Shown here: positions 52,482 to 61,259 of the stretch, one piece after another | Numbering within the stretch: the stretch's first letter is position 1 | How the letters are laid out: each line of letters begins with the position of its first letter | Source of the DNA: Bacteroidota bacterium | Lineage (GTDB): Bacteria > Bacteroidota > Bacteroidia > Palsa-965 | NCBI GenBank assembly: GCA_013288325.1 | Contig: JABDCB010000010.1 | Coordinates: 1-61,555, forward strand | Direction of reading: 5' to 3' | Length of the DNA stretch: 61,555 nt | Made by a program: the position numbers and the translations under genes | Notes under the pieces: model-generated | Seen by the model: only the letters and a program-made list of their open reading frames with translations | Told to the model about the DNA's origin: nothing | Database searches by the model: none

Positions 52482-54068
52482 TTAATCCTGACGCGTCAAA
52501 TGCTGGAGCAGGGACTTCCCTCCGCTTGATTCGAAAAGCCGTTTGTGATTACGCTGGATTATTTCGGAGACCGGTCGTTTTTCAATCTTGCTGTCTACCC
52601 AGCTCAGCAGATCGAAATAACTCAGGAATTTCTTTTCTTCTGGATGGTTCCGGAAAAGCTCGAGGAGTTTTTCTTTCAGCTGACCGAATAATTGCGGTTC
52701 TGTTTTCTTATCCCACCCGGCTTCGTTCTCCTTGCGTAAGAAATCAAGAAGCAGTTTTTCGGCTTTGTATAATTTTTTATTGCGGTAAAGGGTCCGGTAT
52801 GCCGACCGGGTTTTATAAAGCAGCAGTTCGATATCGCCTTTTTCGAAAAATACCAGCAGCTGCAATATCTGGGCAAAATAATAGATATCGGTCTGAGCCT
52901 GGATGGAGTCGCTGCTCATCAGATCGTCAAGCGTACGAAGAGCGGCTTTATGATTTTGCTGAAAAAGATGAATGATGGCGCAGTCCAGTTGCAGCCGTGT
53001 TCTTCTGGCTTCCAGTGCCTGTGTAAGATCCAGTGCCGCAAGGGTATTCAATGCTTTTTTGGAATGCTCCCAGGCGGCATCAAACAAACCGGTTTGAAGA
53101 CAGGCGCTGAAACGGAGCTGGTACAGATAAACCTGGAGCAGCTTACGGTGCGATCGGCTTTTCTGACATTGTTTATACAGACGGTCAAAATTTTCGAGCA
53201 GCTGATCATAATATCCCAATGTCAGTTCCAGCTGAAATGTTTTTTCCATTTCGCCCGGAAAGAGATACAGGAAAGGAGGAATATCAATCATGTGCATATT
53301 CAAACTCATCAGCTCCAGTTTTTTCCGGCGGAAAAGAAGCTCTTTCATGGGTTTGTTAAGCGCCTGATACAAAGTGGTAAGCTTGTGGTAATGCATAAAG
53401 GTGGAGGAAAAAGAATGCTCCCCTTTTTTCCACTGGCCTTCAATATCGGCCCGCATATTTTCCAGATCCAGGATGTCGGCTTCGTTACGGGCAAGACCCA
53501 GCTGGGCACAACGGTGTGTGATCAGTTTCATCTCATACTCGTCCAGGGCGGCCTGGTTCAGTTCGGTCAGGTTATCCTTGACAGAAGCATACATCTTTCC
53601 GCTTTCGAGCAATTGTTTTCCTGCATTTGACTCGCGCCCGTTCAGATTCATTTTCCAGGCCCAGATACTGTAATATTCTTCGGTCAGCTCATATTTAAGA
53701 GCCAGGGTTTCTGCACGGGCTATAATCTTTAAACAGGGATCGGTAAGTCCTTTCTCAAACAGGATCTCTACCTGGTTCAGACAGCCTCTTATTTCGCTTC
53801 TTACGCTGCTGTTGTACGACTCCAGATTGCGGAGAATAACATGAAAAAGATAGTTTCGGGCAGCAGGTAAAGTTCGTACAAACTGTTCGCCGCTGAATTT
53901 TTTCATCAGCTGCGATTCGTCATATTCCTTCATCCGGTCCAGGGCATCAAAGAGACGGATATAATTATTTTTCTGCCCTTTCAGCATGTGAAAGGAAGCA
54001 TTTCGCTTGATGTACACTTTCTCGTTTTTGCTCAGCGATTTGATGAGCCGGAAAAGATGGTCTGACAT
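52482..54068 (-). CDS. large helical TPR-like protein of a widespread uncharacterised Bacteroidetes family
   Basis: A 528-residue, almost entirely alpha-helical cytoplasmic protein. The start DHLFRLIKSLSKNEKVYIKR is a sequence I associate with a common Bacteroidetes family of about 500 residues with no assigned function. Helix pairs with TPR-like spacing run through the protein (LLQVYLYQLRFSACLQTGLFDAAWEHSKKAL). There is no signal peptide, membrane helix or catalytic motif. The ATG at 54068 is preferred; the frame extends only to a TTG at 54092. It is divergent from the SiaB-like kinase, which may hint at a shared signalling role. Confidence 0.75.
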   Translation of the reverse strand: MSDHLFRLIKSLSKNEKVYIKRNASFHMLKGQKNNYIRLFDALDRMKEYDESQLMKKFSGEQFVRTLPAARNYLFHVILRNLESYNSSVRSEIRGCLNQVEILFEKGLTDPCLKIIARAETLALKYELTEEYYSIWAWKMNLNGRESNAGKQLLESGKMYASVKDNLTELNQAALDEYEMKLITHRCAQLGLARNEADILDLENMRADIEGQWKKGEHSFSSTFMHYHKLTTLYQALNKPMKELLFRRKKLELMSLNMHMIDIPPFLYLFPGEMEKTFQLELTLGYYDQLLENFDRLYKQCQKSRSHRKLLQVYLYQLRFSACLQTGLFDAAWEHSKKALNTLAALDLTQALEARRTRLQLDCAIIHLFQQNHKAALRTLDDLMSSDSIQAQTDIYYFAQILQLLVFFEKGDIELLLYKTRSAYRTLYRNKKLYKAEKLLLDFLRKENEAGWDKKTEPQLFGQLKEKLLELFRNHPEEKKFLSYFDLLSWVDSKIEKRPVSEIIQRNHKRLFESSGGKSLLQHLTRQD

Positions 54069-54162
54069 ATCTTTTTTTATGCTGGATTTCAAAGATAGTA
54101 TTTTAAGCGTCTACTGATAATTTCTTACCTTAGACCCGGTTACAAATAACCGCACCGGACTG

Positions 54163-54684
54163 ATGACAGGTATATTTCATAAAGAGCTCATACTGGATTA
54201 TGCCGGGCCCATTACTTTTGAAATAAAGAAAAAGCTGGTAGCCCTGCTTCGTGAAAAGGTAGATACCTATGTAAGCGATACAGGTCGTCAAAAGCGGTGT
54301 TCCTATATTTTTGAAGAGCTGCTGACCAATCCCCACGAATACTATAAAAGTAAAAACCTGCCCGATGAGCCCATTCTCGTGAGTCTGGAAGTGGTTAATA
54401 AAGCCCTTATTGAAGTCTGTATTTCCAATACCGTGTATAAAGCCGATACGGCTGCCCTGTTGTCCCGTATCAAAACAGTAAACGAAGGCGATGAAGATGC
54501 TCTTCGGGCTTTGTTTCAAAGCACCATTGGCAGTGACAATATTGAAAACGTTGGTGGGGGTATTGGTCTTATTACCGTAAAAATGAAGAATGGCTTTTCC
54601 TATACCTTTGAACTGGCCGAAAAAAACAAAAGTCAGAATCTCTTCTGTCTTACCACCTCTATTCAGATCAATCCTTCACATTAG
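54163..54684 (+). CDS. SiaB-like serine kinase (GHKL-type, DUF6272)
   Basis: A 173-residue protein with the short GHKL ATPase layout of SiaB-type kinases: SYIFEELLTNPHEYYKSK is the N-box (Glu/Asn) and IENVGGGIGLITVKMKNG is the glycine-rich lid. In the SiaABCD system, kinase SiaB phosphorylates the antagonist SiaC and the SpoIIE-type phosphatase SiaA reverses it. Here a SpoIIE phosphatase (49059-51146) is close by on the other strand. A SiaC homologue is not visible in the window. A near-consensus TACCTTAG lies at 54126. Confidence 0.82.
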   Translation: MTGIFHKELILDYAGPITFEIKKKLVALLREKVDTYVSDTGRQKRCSYIFEELLTNPHEYYKSKNLPDEPILVSLEVVNKALIEVCISNTVYKADTAALLSRIKTVNEGDEDALRALFQSTIGSDNIENVGGGIGLITVKMKNGFSYTFELAEKNKSQNLFCLTTSIQINPSH

Positions 54685-54738
54685 GCCTGCCTGCTAGTTT
54701 ATTTTATCCAGCCCATCACTTATTATCCTTAAAAGCAG

Positions 54739-54768
54739 TAGTTTTGGTTTCATTTTAAAAACCAAAAC
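54739..54768 (+). promoter_or_regulatory. TAGTTTTG box and start-abutting hairpin upstream of the DUF2911 gene
   Basis: TAGTTTTG at 54739-54746 fits the -7 consensus. It overlaps GTTTTGGTTT (54741-54750), whose exact reverse complement AAACCAAAAC (54759-54768) ends at the base before the ATG. If transcription starts further upstream, the hairpin would border the start codon; if it starts at this box, only one arm is transcribed. Confidence 0.5.
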
Positions 54769-55635
54769 ATGAAAAAGAGTCAGCTTATATTTCTATCCAT
54801 CGGATTTGCAATCACCTCGTTGGTTGCACCGCAGGCCATAGCCCAGCAGCTTAAAGTTCCTGCTCCAAGTCCCGGAGCTACGGTAAAACAGAATTTCGGA
54901 TTGGGTGAAATCACCATTGAATATTCCCGTCCGGGTATGAAGGGCCGTACTATTTTCGGTGATGTAGTTCCTTTCGGAAAGATATGGCGCACCGGTGCCA
55001 ATGCCACCACCAAAGTAACATTCACAGATACCGTGAAGATCGAAGATAAAACACTCGCACCCGGTACCTATGGTTTGTATACCATTCCGAACAAGGATAA
55101 ATGGGATATTATGTTCACCACCGATTTAACACTGGGTGGTAACGTAGCCGACTACAAAACAGATAAAGAAGTACTGCATGTACAGGCAAAGGCCAATACA
55201 ACCATGAATAAGCTGGAAACATTTACCATCACCATTGCGGATGTTACGCCTAACTCGGCCAATATCGTATTGGAATGGGATAAGACTTCCGTTCCTGTTA
55301 AAGTAACCACGGATATCGATAGCAAAGTGATGCGGAATATTACCTCATCGATGTCTCCCGATGACAAGCGTCCTTATTTTCAGGCAGCATCCTACTATTA
55401 TGAAAATGATAAGGATATGAACCAGGCGCTGATTTGGGTAAACAAAGCTATTGAGCAAAACAAGGCTTTTTATGTTGTTCACCTGAAAGCCAAAATTCAG
55501 ATGAAAATGAAGGATTACAAAGGAGCTACCGAGTCGGCAGAGCAGAGCATGGCACTGGCCAAAGATGCCAAGAATGATGATTATGTAAAACTGAATGAGA
55601 AGCTGATTGCAGAAGCCAAGAAGGGCGGGAAATAG
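54769..55635 (+). CDS. DUF2911 protein with C-terminal TPR-like segment
   Basis: A 288-residue secreted or periplasmic protein. A signal peptide (residues 1-25, ending AIAQ) is followed by the DUF2911 beta domain: PSPGATVKQNFGLGEITIEYSRPGMKGRTIFG, VPFGKIWRTGANATTKVTF and LAPGTYGLYTIPNKDKW. The C-terminal 90 residues are a short helical TPR-like stretch (ASYYYENDKDMNQALIWVNKAI). The family is very common in Bacteroidetes and has no assigned function. It ends at a strong terminator shared with the convergent symporter gene. Confidence 0.9.
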   Translation: MKKSQLIFLSIGFAITSLVAPQAIAQQLKVPAPSPGATVKQNFGLGEITIEYSRPGMKGRTIFGDVVPFGKIWRTGANATTKVTFTDTVKIEDKTLAPGTYGLYTIPNKDKWDIMFTTDLTLGGNVADYKTDKEVLHVQAKANTTMNKLETFTITIADVTPNSANIVLEWDKTSVPVKVTTDIDSKVMRNITSSMSPDDKRPYFQAASYYYENDKDMNQALIWVNKAIEQNKAFYVVHLKAKIQMKMKDYKGATESAEQSMALAKDAKNDDYVKLNEKLIAEAKKGGK

Positions 55636-55660
55636 TAGAAGCCTCAACGCATAAATAAGA

Positions 55661-55692
55661 AAAGCCGGAAGCACTTGCTCCCGGCTTTTTCT
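55661..55692. terminator. AAAGCCGGAAGCA / TGCTCCCGGCTTT terminator
   Basis: A 12-bp stem with one mismatch and a 2-nt loop is followed on + by TTTTTCTTT and preceded by AAAA. It terminates the DUF2911 transcript and, being nearly symmetric, can also end the convergent symporter transcript, whose stop is at 55693. Confidence 0.88.
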
Positions 55693-57390
55693 TTAGACCG
55701 GTTTTACAAACGGAGTCATGGCTTTTTGCAACACCCATGCAATAATCATCACCAACAGACACCCGAATACATTGAGCCATAAATAAGCGCATAGCTCATA
55801 ATACATGGCCACAATAACAAAGACCTCGGTAATGAGTGCTGCATAAAAAACGGCTTGTCCTCCCACTTTTTTCAGGAAAAAGGCAACCAGAAAAATGCCG
55901 AGTATGGTTCCATAAAAGATAGATCCCAATTTATTGACCGCTTCAATCAGATTGCCGAGTTTGTGAGCATACAAGGCTACGACGATACAGAAAAACCCCC
56001 AGCCTACAGTTGACCAACGCGAAGCCTTTAGGTAAGTGGATGGCCCGGCATCTTTTCGTATGATACGGCGGTAAAAATCGATCACGGTAGACGAGGCCAG
56101 GGAATTCATGGCGCTGGCAATAGACCCCATGGAAGCCAAAAAGATAATGGCAATCAACAACCCTACCATTCCTACCGGAAAATGTTTGGTAACAAAATTC
56201 AGAAACACATAATTGGAGTCATCCACATCGGCTCTGGAATTGTTTTTCTTTAGCAACTCTACGGCTTGTTTTCTGATTTGAAGAGAAGCTTTATCCGCAT
56301 GCTGCAGATGGATACGCGCTGAATCTTCCGCCACACTGCTTCCGGCATGCAATGCGGTGACCAGCTCATTCACCGTTTCTGTTTTCTTTTGGTTGGCAAG
56401 GGTGTATGCTGCATCCAGCTTTTGCCAGTCGCCCTGATAGGGACTGTGTTCAATATTGCTTACTTCATGTGCATTGAAAAAGAGGGGAGGAGCTATGAAC
56501 TGATAGAAACTGAATACAAGGATTCCGATCATTAAAATAAAGAACTGCATAGGGATCTTGATAAACCCGTTCATGATGAGTCCCAGCCTGCTTTCGGTGA
56601 CGGACCGTCCGGTAAGATAACGTCCTACCTGACTCTGATCGGTACCGAAATAAGACAGCTGGAGAAAAAAACCGCCTATTATTCCCGACCAGATATTGTA
56701 TTTGTTGTTCAGATCGAAATGGGTATCAATGGCATTCATCTTTCCCATTTTGCCGGCAATGTGAAGCGCATCTCCTAAACCTACATTGGACGGGAGCATA
56801 TGTACCACCATCCATGCCGCAAGGAAGAGGCCGGAAAAGATGATAATCATTTGCAGCATCTGTGTGTAAGACACTGCCCGGGCCCCTCCGTATACGGTGT
56901 AGAAAATAACGATGCAGCCGGTGAAGAACGTGGTATAGGTTGAATCTACATTCAGGATGGTGGAGAGAATGATAGAAGGCAGATAAATGGAAATTCCGGT
57001 GGAGAGGCCTCTTTGCAACAGAAAGAGCAGAGCGGTGAGGGTTCTGGTTTTTTGATCAAAGCGGGTCTCCAGGTATTCATACGCCGTAAAAACTTTCAGC
57101 TTGCGGAAGATGGGGATGAAGCTGGTACATAAAATAATGATGGCCAATGGAAGTCCGAAATAGAATTGCACAAAACGTAACCCGTCCGTATAGGCCTGGC
57201 CCGGCGCTGAAATGAAGGTGATGGCGCTGGCTTGTGTAGCCATTACCGAAAGCCCTACGTGGTACCAGGGCATCTTTCTGTCGGCAAGCAGAAAGGATTC
57301 AATATTTTTCATTCCACGGCTTTTCCAGATTCCGTACAGAAGAATGAAACCTATGGTGAGTACCAGGATGATCCAGTCGGGTGTACTCAT
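55693..57390 (-). CDS. sodium:solute symporter (SSS family)
   Basis: A 565-residue inner-membrane protein with about 13 hydrophobic helices. SSS-family features include the early FLLADRKMPWYHVGLSVMATQASAITFISAPG segment, which holds Na+ site residues, and the YTVYGGARAVSYTQMLQM motif. A roughly 90-residue hydrophilic, coiled-coil-prone insert (about 315-405) splits the helices. Substrate unknown; operon context with a PIG-L deacetylase suggests a sugar or amide-linked compound. Its ATG overlaps the stop of an upstream microprotein gene by 4 bp (ATGA). Confidence 0.9.
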   Translation of the reverse strand: MSTPDWIILVLTIGFILLYGIWKSRGMKNIESFLLADRKMPWYHVGLSVMATQASAITFISAPGQAYTDGLRFVQFYFGLPLAIIILCTSFIPIFRKLKVFTAYEYLETRFDQKTRTLTALLFLLQRGLSTGISIYLPSIILSTILNVDSTYTTFFTGCIVIFYTVYGGARAVSYTQMLQMIIIFSGLFLAAWMVVHMLPSNVGLGDALHIAGKMGKMNAIDTHFDLNNKYNIWSGIIGGFFLQLSYFGTDQSQVGRYLTGRSVTESRLGLIMNGFIKIPMQFFILMIGILVFSFYQFIAPPLFFNAHEVSNIEHSPYQGDWQKLDAAYTLANQKKTETVNELVTALHAGSSVAEDSARIHLQHADKASLQIRKQAVELLKKNNSRADVDDSNYVFLNFVTKHFPVGMVGLLIAIIFLASMGSIASAMNSLASSTVIDFYRRIIRKDAGPSTYLKASRWSTVGWGFFCIVVALYAHKLGNLIEAVNKLGSIFYGTILGIFLVAFFLKKVGGQAVFYAALITEVFVIVAMYYELCAYLWLNVFGCLLVMIIAWVLQKAMTPFVKPV

Positions 57391-57503
57391 GAAAAATAGC
57401 GGGAGATAAAGTAAAAAGAAAAGATGCAGACAATAAGTGCTGCTACCAGCAACACGTAAAGCATGTTCCAGCTTTTACCAAAAGGAGGCTTTTCATCACT
57501 CAT
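57387..57503 (-). CDS. 38-residue single-helix membrane microprotein coupled to the symporter
   Basis: An ATG at 57503 opens 38 codons ending in TGA at 57389-57387, which overlaps the symporter ATG in an ATGA junction typical of translational coupling. The product has a soluble start (MSDEKPPFGKSWN), one hydrophobic helix (MLYVLLVAALIVCIFSFYFI) and a short SRYFS tail. It lies 14 bp after the PIG-L gene stop. The coding frame exactly fills the gap between the two genes. A small accessory subunit of the symporter is the natural inference; I cannot name a family. Confidence 0.8.
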   Translation of the reverse strand: MSDEKPPFGKSWNMLYVLLVAALIVCIFSFYFISRYFS

Positions 57504-57517
57504 CCCTGCATTGTTTT

Positions 57518-60004
57518 TTATTTGTTGGGAGGCAGGCTTAGTAAATTAACCAGCAAACGATATGCCCCCGGCACGCCGGCAGGAAGCTCCCTGAAAAACA
57601 CCAACCCGGTATATACAAAATTACCTTTGCCATAAGGAGTCACAATAAGACTTCCTTCCGAAGCTTTTTCTCCCGGATCGTGCATGGATAATAATCCTTT
57701 GTAATGCGCATCCATTTCGCCTGCAAAATAAATACCGCGCTCCTGTATCCATCCTTCAAAATCATCGGGACCTATTTTATTAGGAATATTAAATGCCGGA
57801 TGCTGTGGAAGAAGCATTTGAATTTCGGCATGCTCATCCGTCACCCTGTCGCGGCTTATTGTAAACGGATACGGACCTATTTTGGCCACTACGGGGCCTA
57901 TGCGGCTGTTGGTATTATACTGTACGATCAGGTTGCCTCCGTTTTGTATATACTGCATCAGTTTGGGATAGTACAGCTGAAGACGCTCCGTAGTATTGTA
58001 TGCCCTTACCCCGGTAAGAATAGCCTGATAACGGGAAAGGTTTTCCGTTTTCAGCATTTCATCCGTCAGGATAGTCACATTGTATCCAATCTGTTTAAGA
58101 CAAGCCGGTATATCATCTCCCGCCCCGGGAATATAAGCGATATTGGTTCCGGTCTTTTTCAGATTGATATTAACCAGACCGGCTTCTGCATCACTCAGAA
58201 TAAACTGATAGGGGATGTGATCGTATTCAATACGCCGGATGCTTTTGGTGTAGGTATTGTTTTTGATCAGCAGTGATGCGGAAAGAGTTCCGTTTTTTCC
58301 TGTTTTGGAGGGACTGATACTGGCCTGCAAAATAGTTTCATCCCCTTTTTTGTCGAGATGAAAATCCGCATTTTTCAGGGTAACGATCCATCCTTCGGGT
58401 GCCTTCAGTTGCAGGGTACCGGCAGCTCCATCCATATTGGCATGGATTACAAAATCAAAGGTGCGTGCCGAAGCATCGCTGAATACATACATTTTCTCGG
58501 CAATGTTTACAGTTGCAGGAGGCAGTACTTCAAAAGGACGGTATACCTCTCCTTTTACGGGATCGGTATATTTATATACCACCGGGCGTTCAACGGTAAT
58601 CATGGCTCCGGCAATGGTGAGCTGAAACAATACATGAAGGGCAGGATCATTTTCAGGCTTACCGATCAATAAAGGATTGATAATGTTAAAAACGGAAACA
58701 CTGTGTTTCTCCCGCAGCCAATAGGGATCCGACCAGGGCTGGTTGGCCATTACAGGTTCATTGTGTTTGATGCTGATAAGTTCATTTGTTTTCAAGGGAA
58801 ATGGCTGGGTGGTATCGGGGCCGGTCCAGTAACTTATTTTGTCCAACCTTACATCGCATGCATTGCGTTTTACTAATTGCACATTCAGGTTTACAATGGC
58901 TCCGGGCACAGTGCTATAGTCAGCAGCATCTACTTCTATCCATAAACCGGCGCATTTCAGAATCAGATCTTCTGTTTCTTTTCTTTTTATCTCTGCCCAG
59001 CGGGCCTGTTCGCTCGGATAATTTTTGTCGAGCAATGCATACAGTTTCACCAGCAAAGGAAGGATGGTAGCAGGATTTGAAGGAACAAACATTTTTTTGC
59101 AACTGTCGGCCAGGTGCTGTATTTCCATCATGCCGTCAAATCGTTTCCAGCTGATATCAACACCTTCAAATAAATCCGTTGCTCCGCCTTCGCCTTTTAT
59201 CAGTTTAAAATATTCTATTCCGCTGCCTCTGGACCGGGCCGAACCGAAGCCCTGACTTTTATGATTGGAACGGCTTTCGGCTGCAATTTCGCCATAGCTC
59301 TTACCCAGTAAAGGATTGTATACGCCCACATCAATCTTTAGCTGATCAGGAGCGGTGGTATTGGTACCTCCGAAATTAAAGGTGTTCCAGTATAATCGTT
59401 TGGCTTTCCATACTGTTGTATGTGCCAGCTGCCAGGGAAAACGATTGGGGTCGGCAGCAGCATCAAATGCTTCCTGAGCCAGGATGGCAGAAGCAGTATG
59501 ATGTCCATGTCCCCCCTCACCGGTAGTAGGGAAACGACAGATGATTACATCGGGACGAAAATTGCGGATGGTCCATACTACATCCGCCAGGATACTGTCT
59601 TTATTCCAGATCGAAAATGTTTCTTCCGGATTTTTTGAATATCCGAAATCATTGGCACGTGTAAAAAATTGCTCTGCGCCATCCATTCTTCTGGCAGCAA
59701 GCAGCTCCTGGGTGCGGATCAGACCCAGGGGATCGCCTTGTTCTTTTCCGATCAGATTTTGTCCCCCGTCTCCCCGTGTCAGCGAAAGATAGGCCGTACG
59801 CATTTTTTTTTCAGAAGCTAAGTAAGCCAGCAAGCGTGTGTTTTCATCATCAGGATGAGCTGCTATGTATAGCACTGATCCCACCACTTCCAGTTTCTCT
59901 ATCCCTTCTATAATATCGCCCGGGGCAGAAGAAGTGTTGTTTTGAGAATAGGTTGCGGAAAGAGCGTAGAGGGAAAGAAAGAAAAAAGATACAAATCGTT
60001 TCAT
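57518..60004 (-). CDS. secreted PIG-L/LmbE-family deacetylase, long form
   Basis: An 828-residue protein with a signal peptide (residues 1-20, ending ATYSQ). The PIG-L zinc deacetylase domain is at about 35-290: IAAHPDDENTRLLAYL, LTRGDGGQN, RPDVIICRFPTTGEGGHGHHTAS, with the AHPDDE and HxxH zinc-binding motifs. The C-terminal half is beta-sandwich, followed by a glutamine-amidotransferase-like region (NLSRYQAILTGVRAYNT...GGNLIVQYNTN). It would deacetylate an N-acetyl sugar derivative outside the cytoplasm. It heads an operon with the microprotein and the SSS symporter, suggesting deacetylation followed by uptake. Confidence 0.88.
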   Translation of the reverse strand: MKRFVSFFFLSLYALSATYSQNNTSSAPGDIIEGIEKLEVVGSVLYIAAHPDDENTRLLAYLASEKKMRTAYLSLTRGDGGQNLIGKEQGDPLGLIRTQELLAARRMDGAEQFFTRANDFGYSKNPEETFSIWNKDSILADVVWTIRNFRPDVIICRFPTTGEGGHGHHTASAILAQEAFDAAADPNRFPWQLAHTTVWKAKRLYWNTFNFGGTNTTAPDQLKIDVGVYNPLLGKSYGEIAAESRSNHKSQGFGSARSRGSGIEYFKLIKGEGGATDLFEGVDISWKRFDGMMEIQHLADSCKKMFVPSNPATILPLLVKLYALLDKNYPSEQARWAEIKRKETEDLILKCAGLWIEVDAADYSTVPGAIVNLNVQLVKRNACDVRLDKISYWTGPDTTQPFPLKTNELISIKHNEPVMANQPWSDPYWLREKHSVSVFNIINPLLIGKPENDPALHVLFQLTIAGAMITVERPVVYKYTDPVKGEVYRPFEVLPPATVNIAEKMYVFSDASARTFDFVIHANMDGAAGTLQLKAPEGWIVTLKNADFHLDKKGDETILQASISPSKTGKNGTLSASLLIKNNTYTKSIRRIEYDHIPYQFILSDAEAGLVNINLKKTGTNIAYIPGAGDDIPACLKQIGYNVTILTDEMLKTENLSRYQAILTGVRAYNTTERLQLYYPKLMQYIQNGGNLIVQYNTNSRIGPVVAKIGPYPFTISRDRVTDEHAEIQMLLPQHPAFNIPNKIGPDDFEGWIQERGIYFAGEMDAHYKGLLSMHDPGEKASEGSLIVTPYGKGNFVYTGLVFFRELPAGVPGAYRLLVNLLSLPPNK

Positions 60005-60033
60005 AGTGATGTTATCTGATGCGAAGTTAGAAC

Positions 60034-60072
60034 AAAAAAAACCACCTTATCTATGATTGGAAGATAAGGTGG
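60034..60072 (-). terminator. CCACCTTATCT / AGATAAGGTGG terminator
   Basis: On the minus strand CCACCTTATCT and AGATAAGGTGG form an 11-bp stem with a 9-nt loop, followed by eight T. It ends the transcript of the T9SS gene at 60151-61062 and separates it from the PIG-L operon, whose start is 30 bp further on. Confidence 0.88.
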
Positions 60073-60150
60073 CGAGCCAATGTTTGTTAAAATGAGATGG
60101 AGGGTGCCAGAATGTATTATGCTGGTTTTTGCCGCATGAGGTGATGTAAA

Positions 60151-61062
60151 TTACTGTATCATGATCAATTTTGAATGGGTGGCATTGCCTACCTCCATCC
60201 GGATCACATAGGTGCCTTTGGGTAAATCGCCTACGGCATAGGATTGATTATAGGGTCCGGCTTCAACGCCTTTGTTTTCAAGGGTTCGTACAAGAAGTCC
60301 GTCAATGCTGTATAAATTAACCAGCAGATGCCCTTCTTCCATTGTTTTGAAGGAAAGATACAGCACATCATGAGCGGGTACAGGATAGGCGTGCATGGAA
60401 ACAGCTTCGGTTTCCAATTCTGCAATACCGGTAGCCAGTGGTGAAAGCTGACGGTTAAGGGAATAGATATTATCCGGAGCATCGGCTGATCCATCATTAT
60501 TAGTGGCGTTTCCGCATAAATAAATGTTTACAAGGCCGGAAGCGGGGGCTGTCCAGTCGAATATAAAAGAGGCTCCATTGGAACTATAACCACCCGATGA
60601 ATTTTGCGTAATTGCAAGTCTACCCGTTCCGTATGCCTGCCAGGTGGTTGTATTGGCTGCATCTGTAACGGTGATAGTCCCTGCCGTATTATTGGTATGG
60701 GTATTGGTGTTTCCGCTGTTGTCGAGAATCTCGCAACCAAAACCATAATGGGCTTTTCCGCTTTCATTTACCGTTACGGTCATATGATATAGCTGACCAG
60801 GAACATAGTTATTGCTGCTCATAGCTGGAACAGATGTAATGGTGAGACTGCCAGGGCCAGCATTGTCAGCCAAGCCACCGCTTCCTGCTCCATGACACCC
60901 GCTTCTGGAGCATGTTCCGGGTTCACCAGGACTTCCGCAGGAACTGGCTTGCCCCATAGCACTTTTATTTTTGTCAAGGCCAGCATTAAAGGAGCACAGA
61001 GGGCCTAAGGCAATAAGGCTCACTAACAGGGCTGGAATGCAGATCAACAGTTTCCTTTTCAT
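60151..61062 (-). CDS. choice-of-anchor V domain secreted protein with T9SS type A sorting domain
   Basis: A 303-residue protein with a signal peptide (residues 1-26). A GEPGTCSRSGCHGAG segment near residue 50 is followed by a reeler-like beta-sandwich (YVPGQLYHMTVTVNESGKAHYGFGCEILD, SFIFDWTAPASGLVNIYLCGN) and a C-terminal sorting domain (AYPVPAHDVLYLSF, YSIDGLLVRTL, PKGTYVIRM, HSKLIMIQ). The usual family start has a CxxCH-like heme motif; here it is CSRSGCH, with four residues between the Cys. It is secreted by the type IX system. Function unknown; the gene is monocistronic. Confidence 0.85.
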   Translation of the reverse strand: MKRKLLICIPALLVSLIALGPLCSFNAGLDKNKSAMGQASSCGSPGEPGTCSRSGCHGAGSGGLADNAGPGSLTITSVPAMSSNNYVPGQLYHMTVTVNESGKAHYGFGCEILDNSGNTNTHTNNTAGTITVTDAANTTTWQAYGTGRLAITQNSSGGYSSNGASFIFDWTAPASGLVNIYLCGNATNNDGSADAPDNIYSLNRQLSPLATGIAELETEAVSMHAYPVPAHDVLYLSFKTMEEGHLLVNLYSIDGLLVRTLENKGVEAGPYNQSYAVGDLPKGTYVIRMEVGNATHSKLIMIQ

Positions 61063-61259
61063 AGCGTTGGGGTTTTGTATATAAGATGCTCCTCCATGAT
61101 AATGGTTGCATGATCGTTACGAGATTTTACTTAAACAATAGATACTCAGACTATTAGAAATAATAACGTCTGGTAATAGATTCTCCTTTATTTTTACCCC
61201 GTGCAACCTTTTCCCCTATCCCTGCATCTTGTTAAGAGAATGGCCCTAATTCATCGTGT

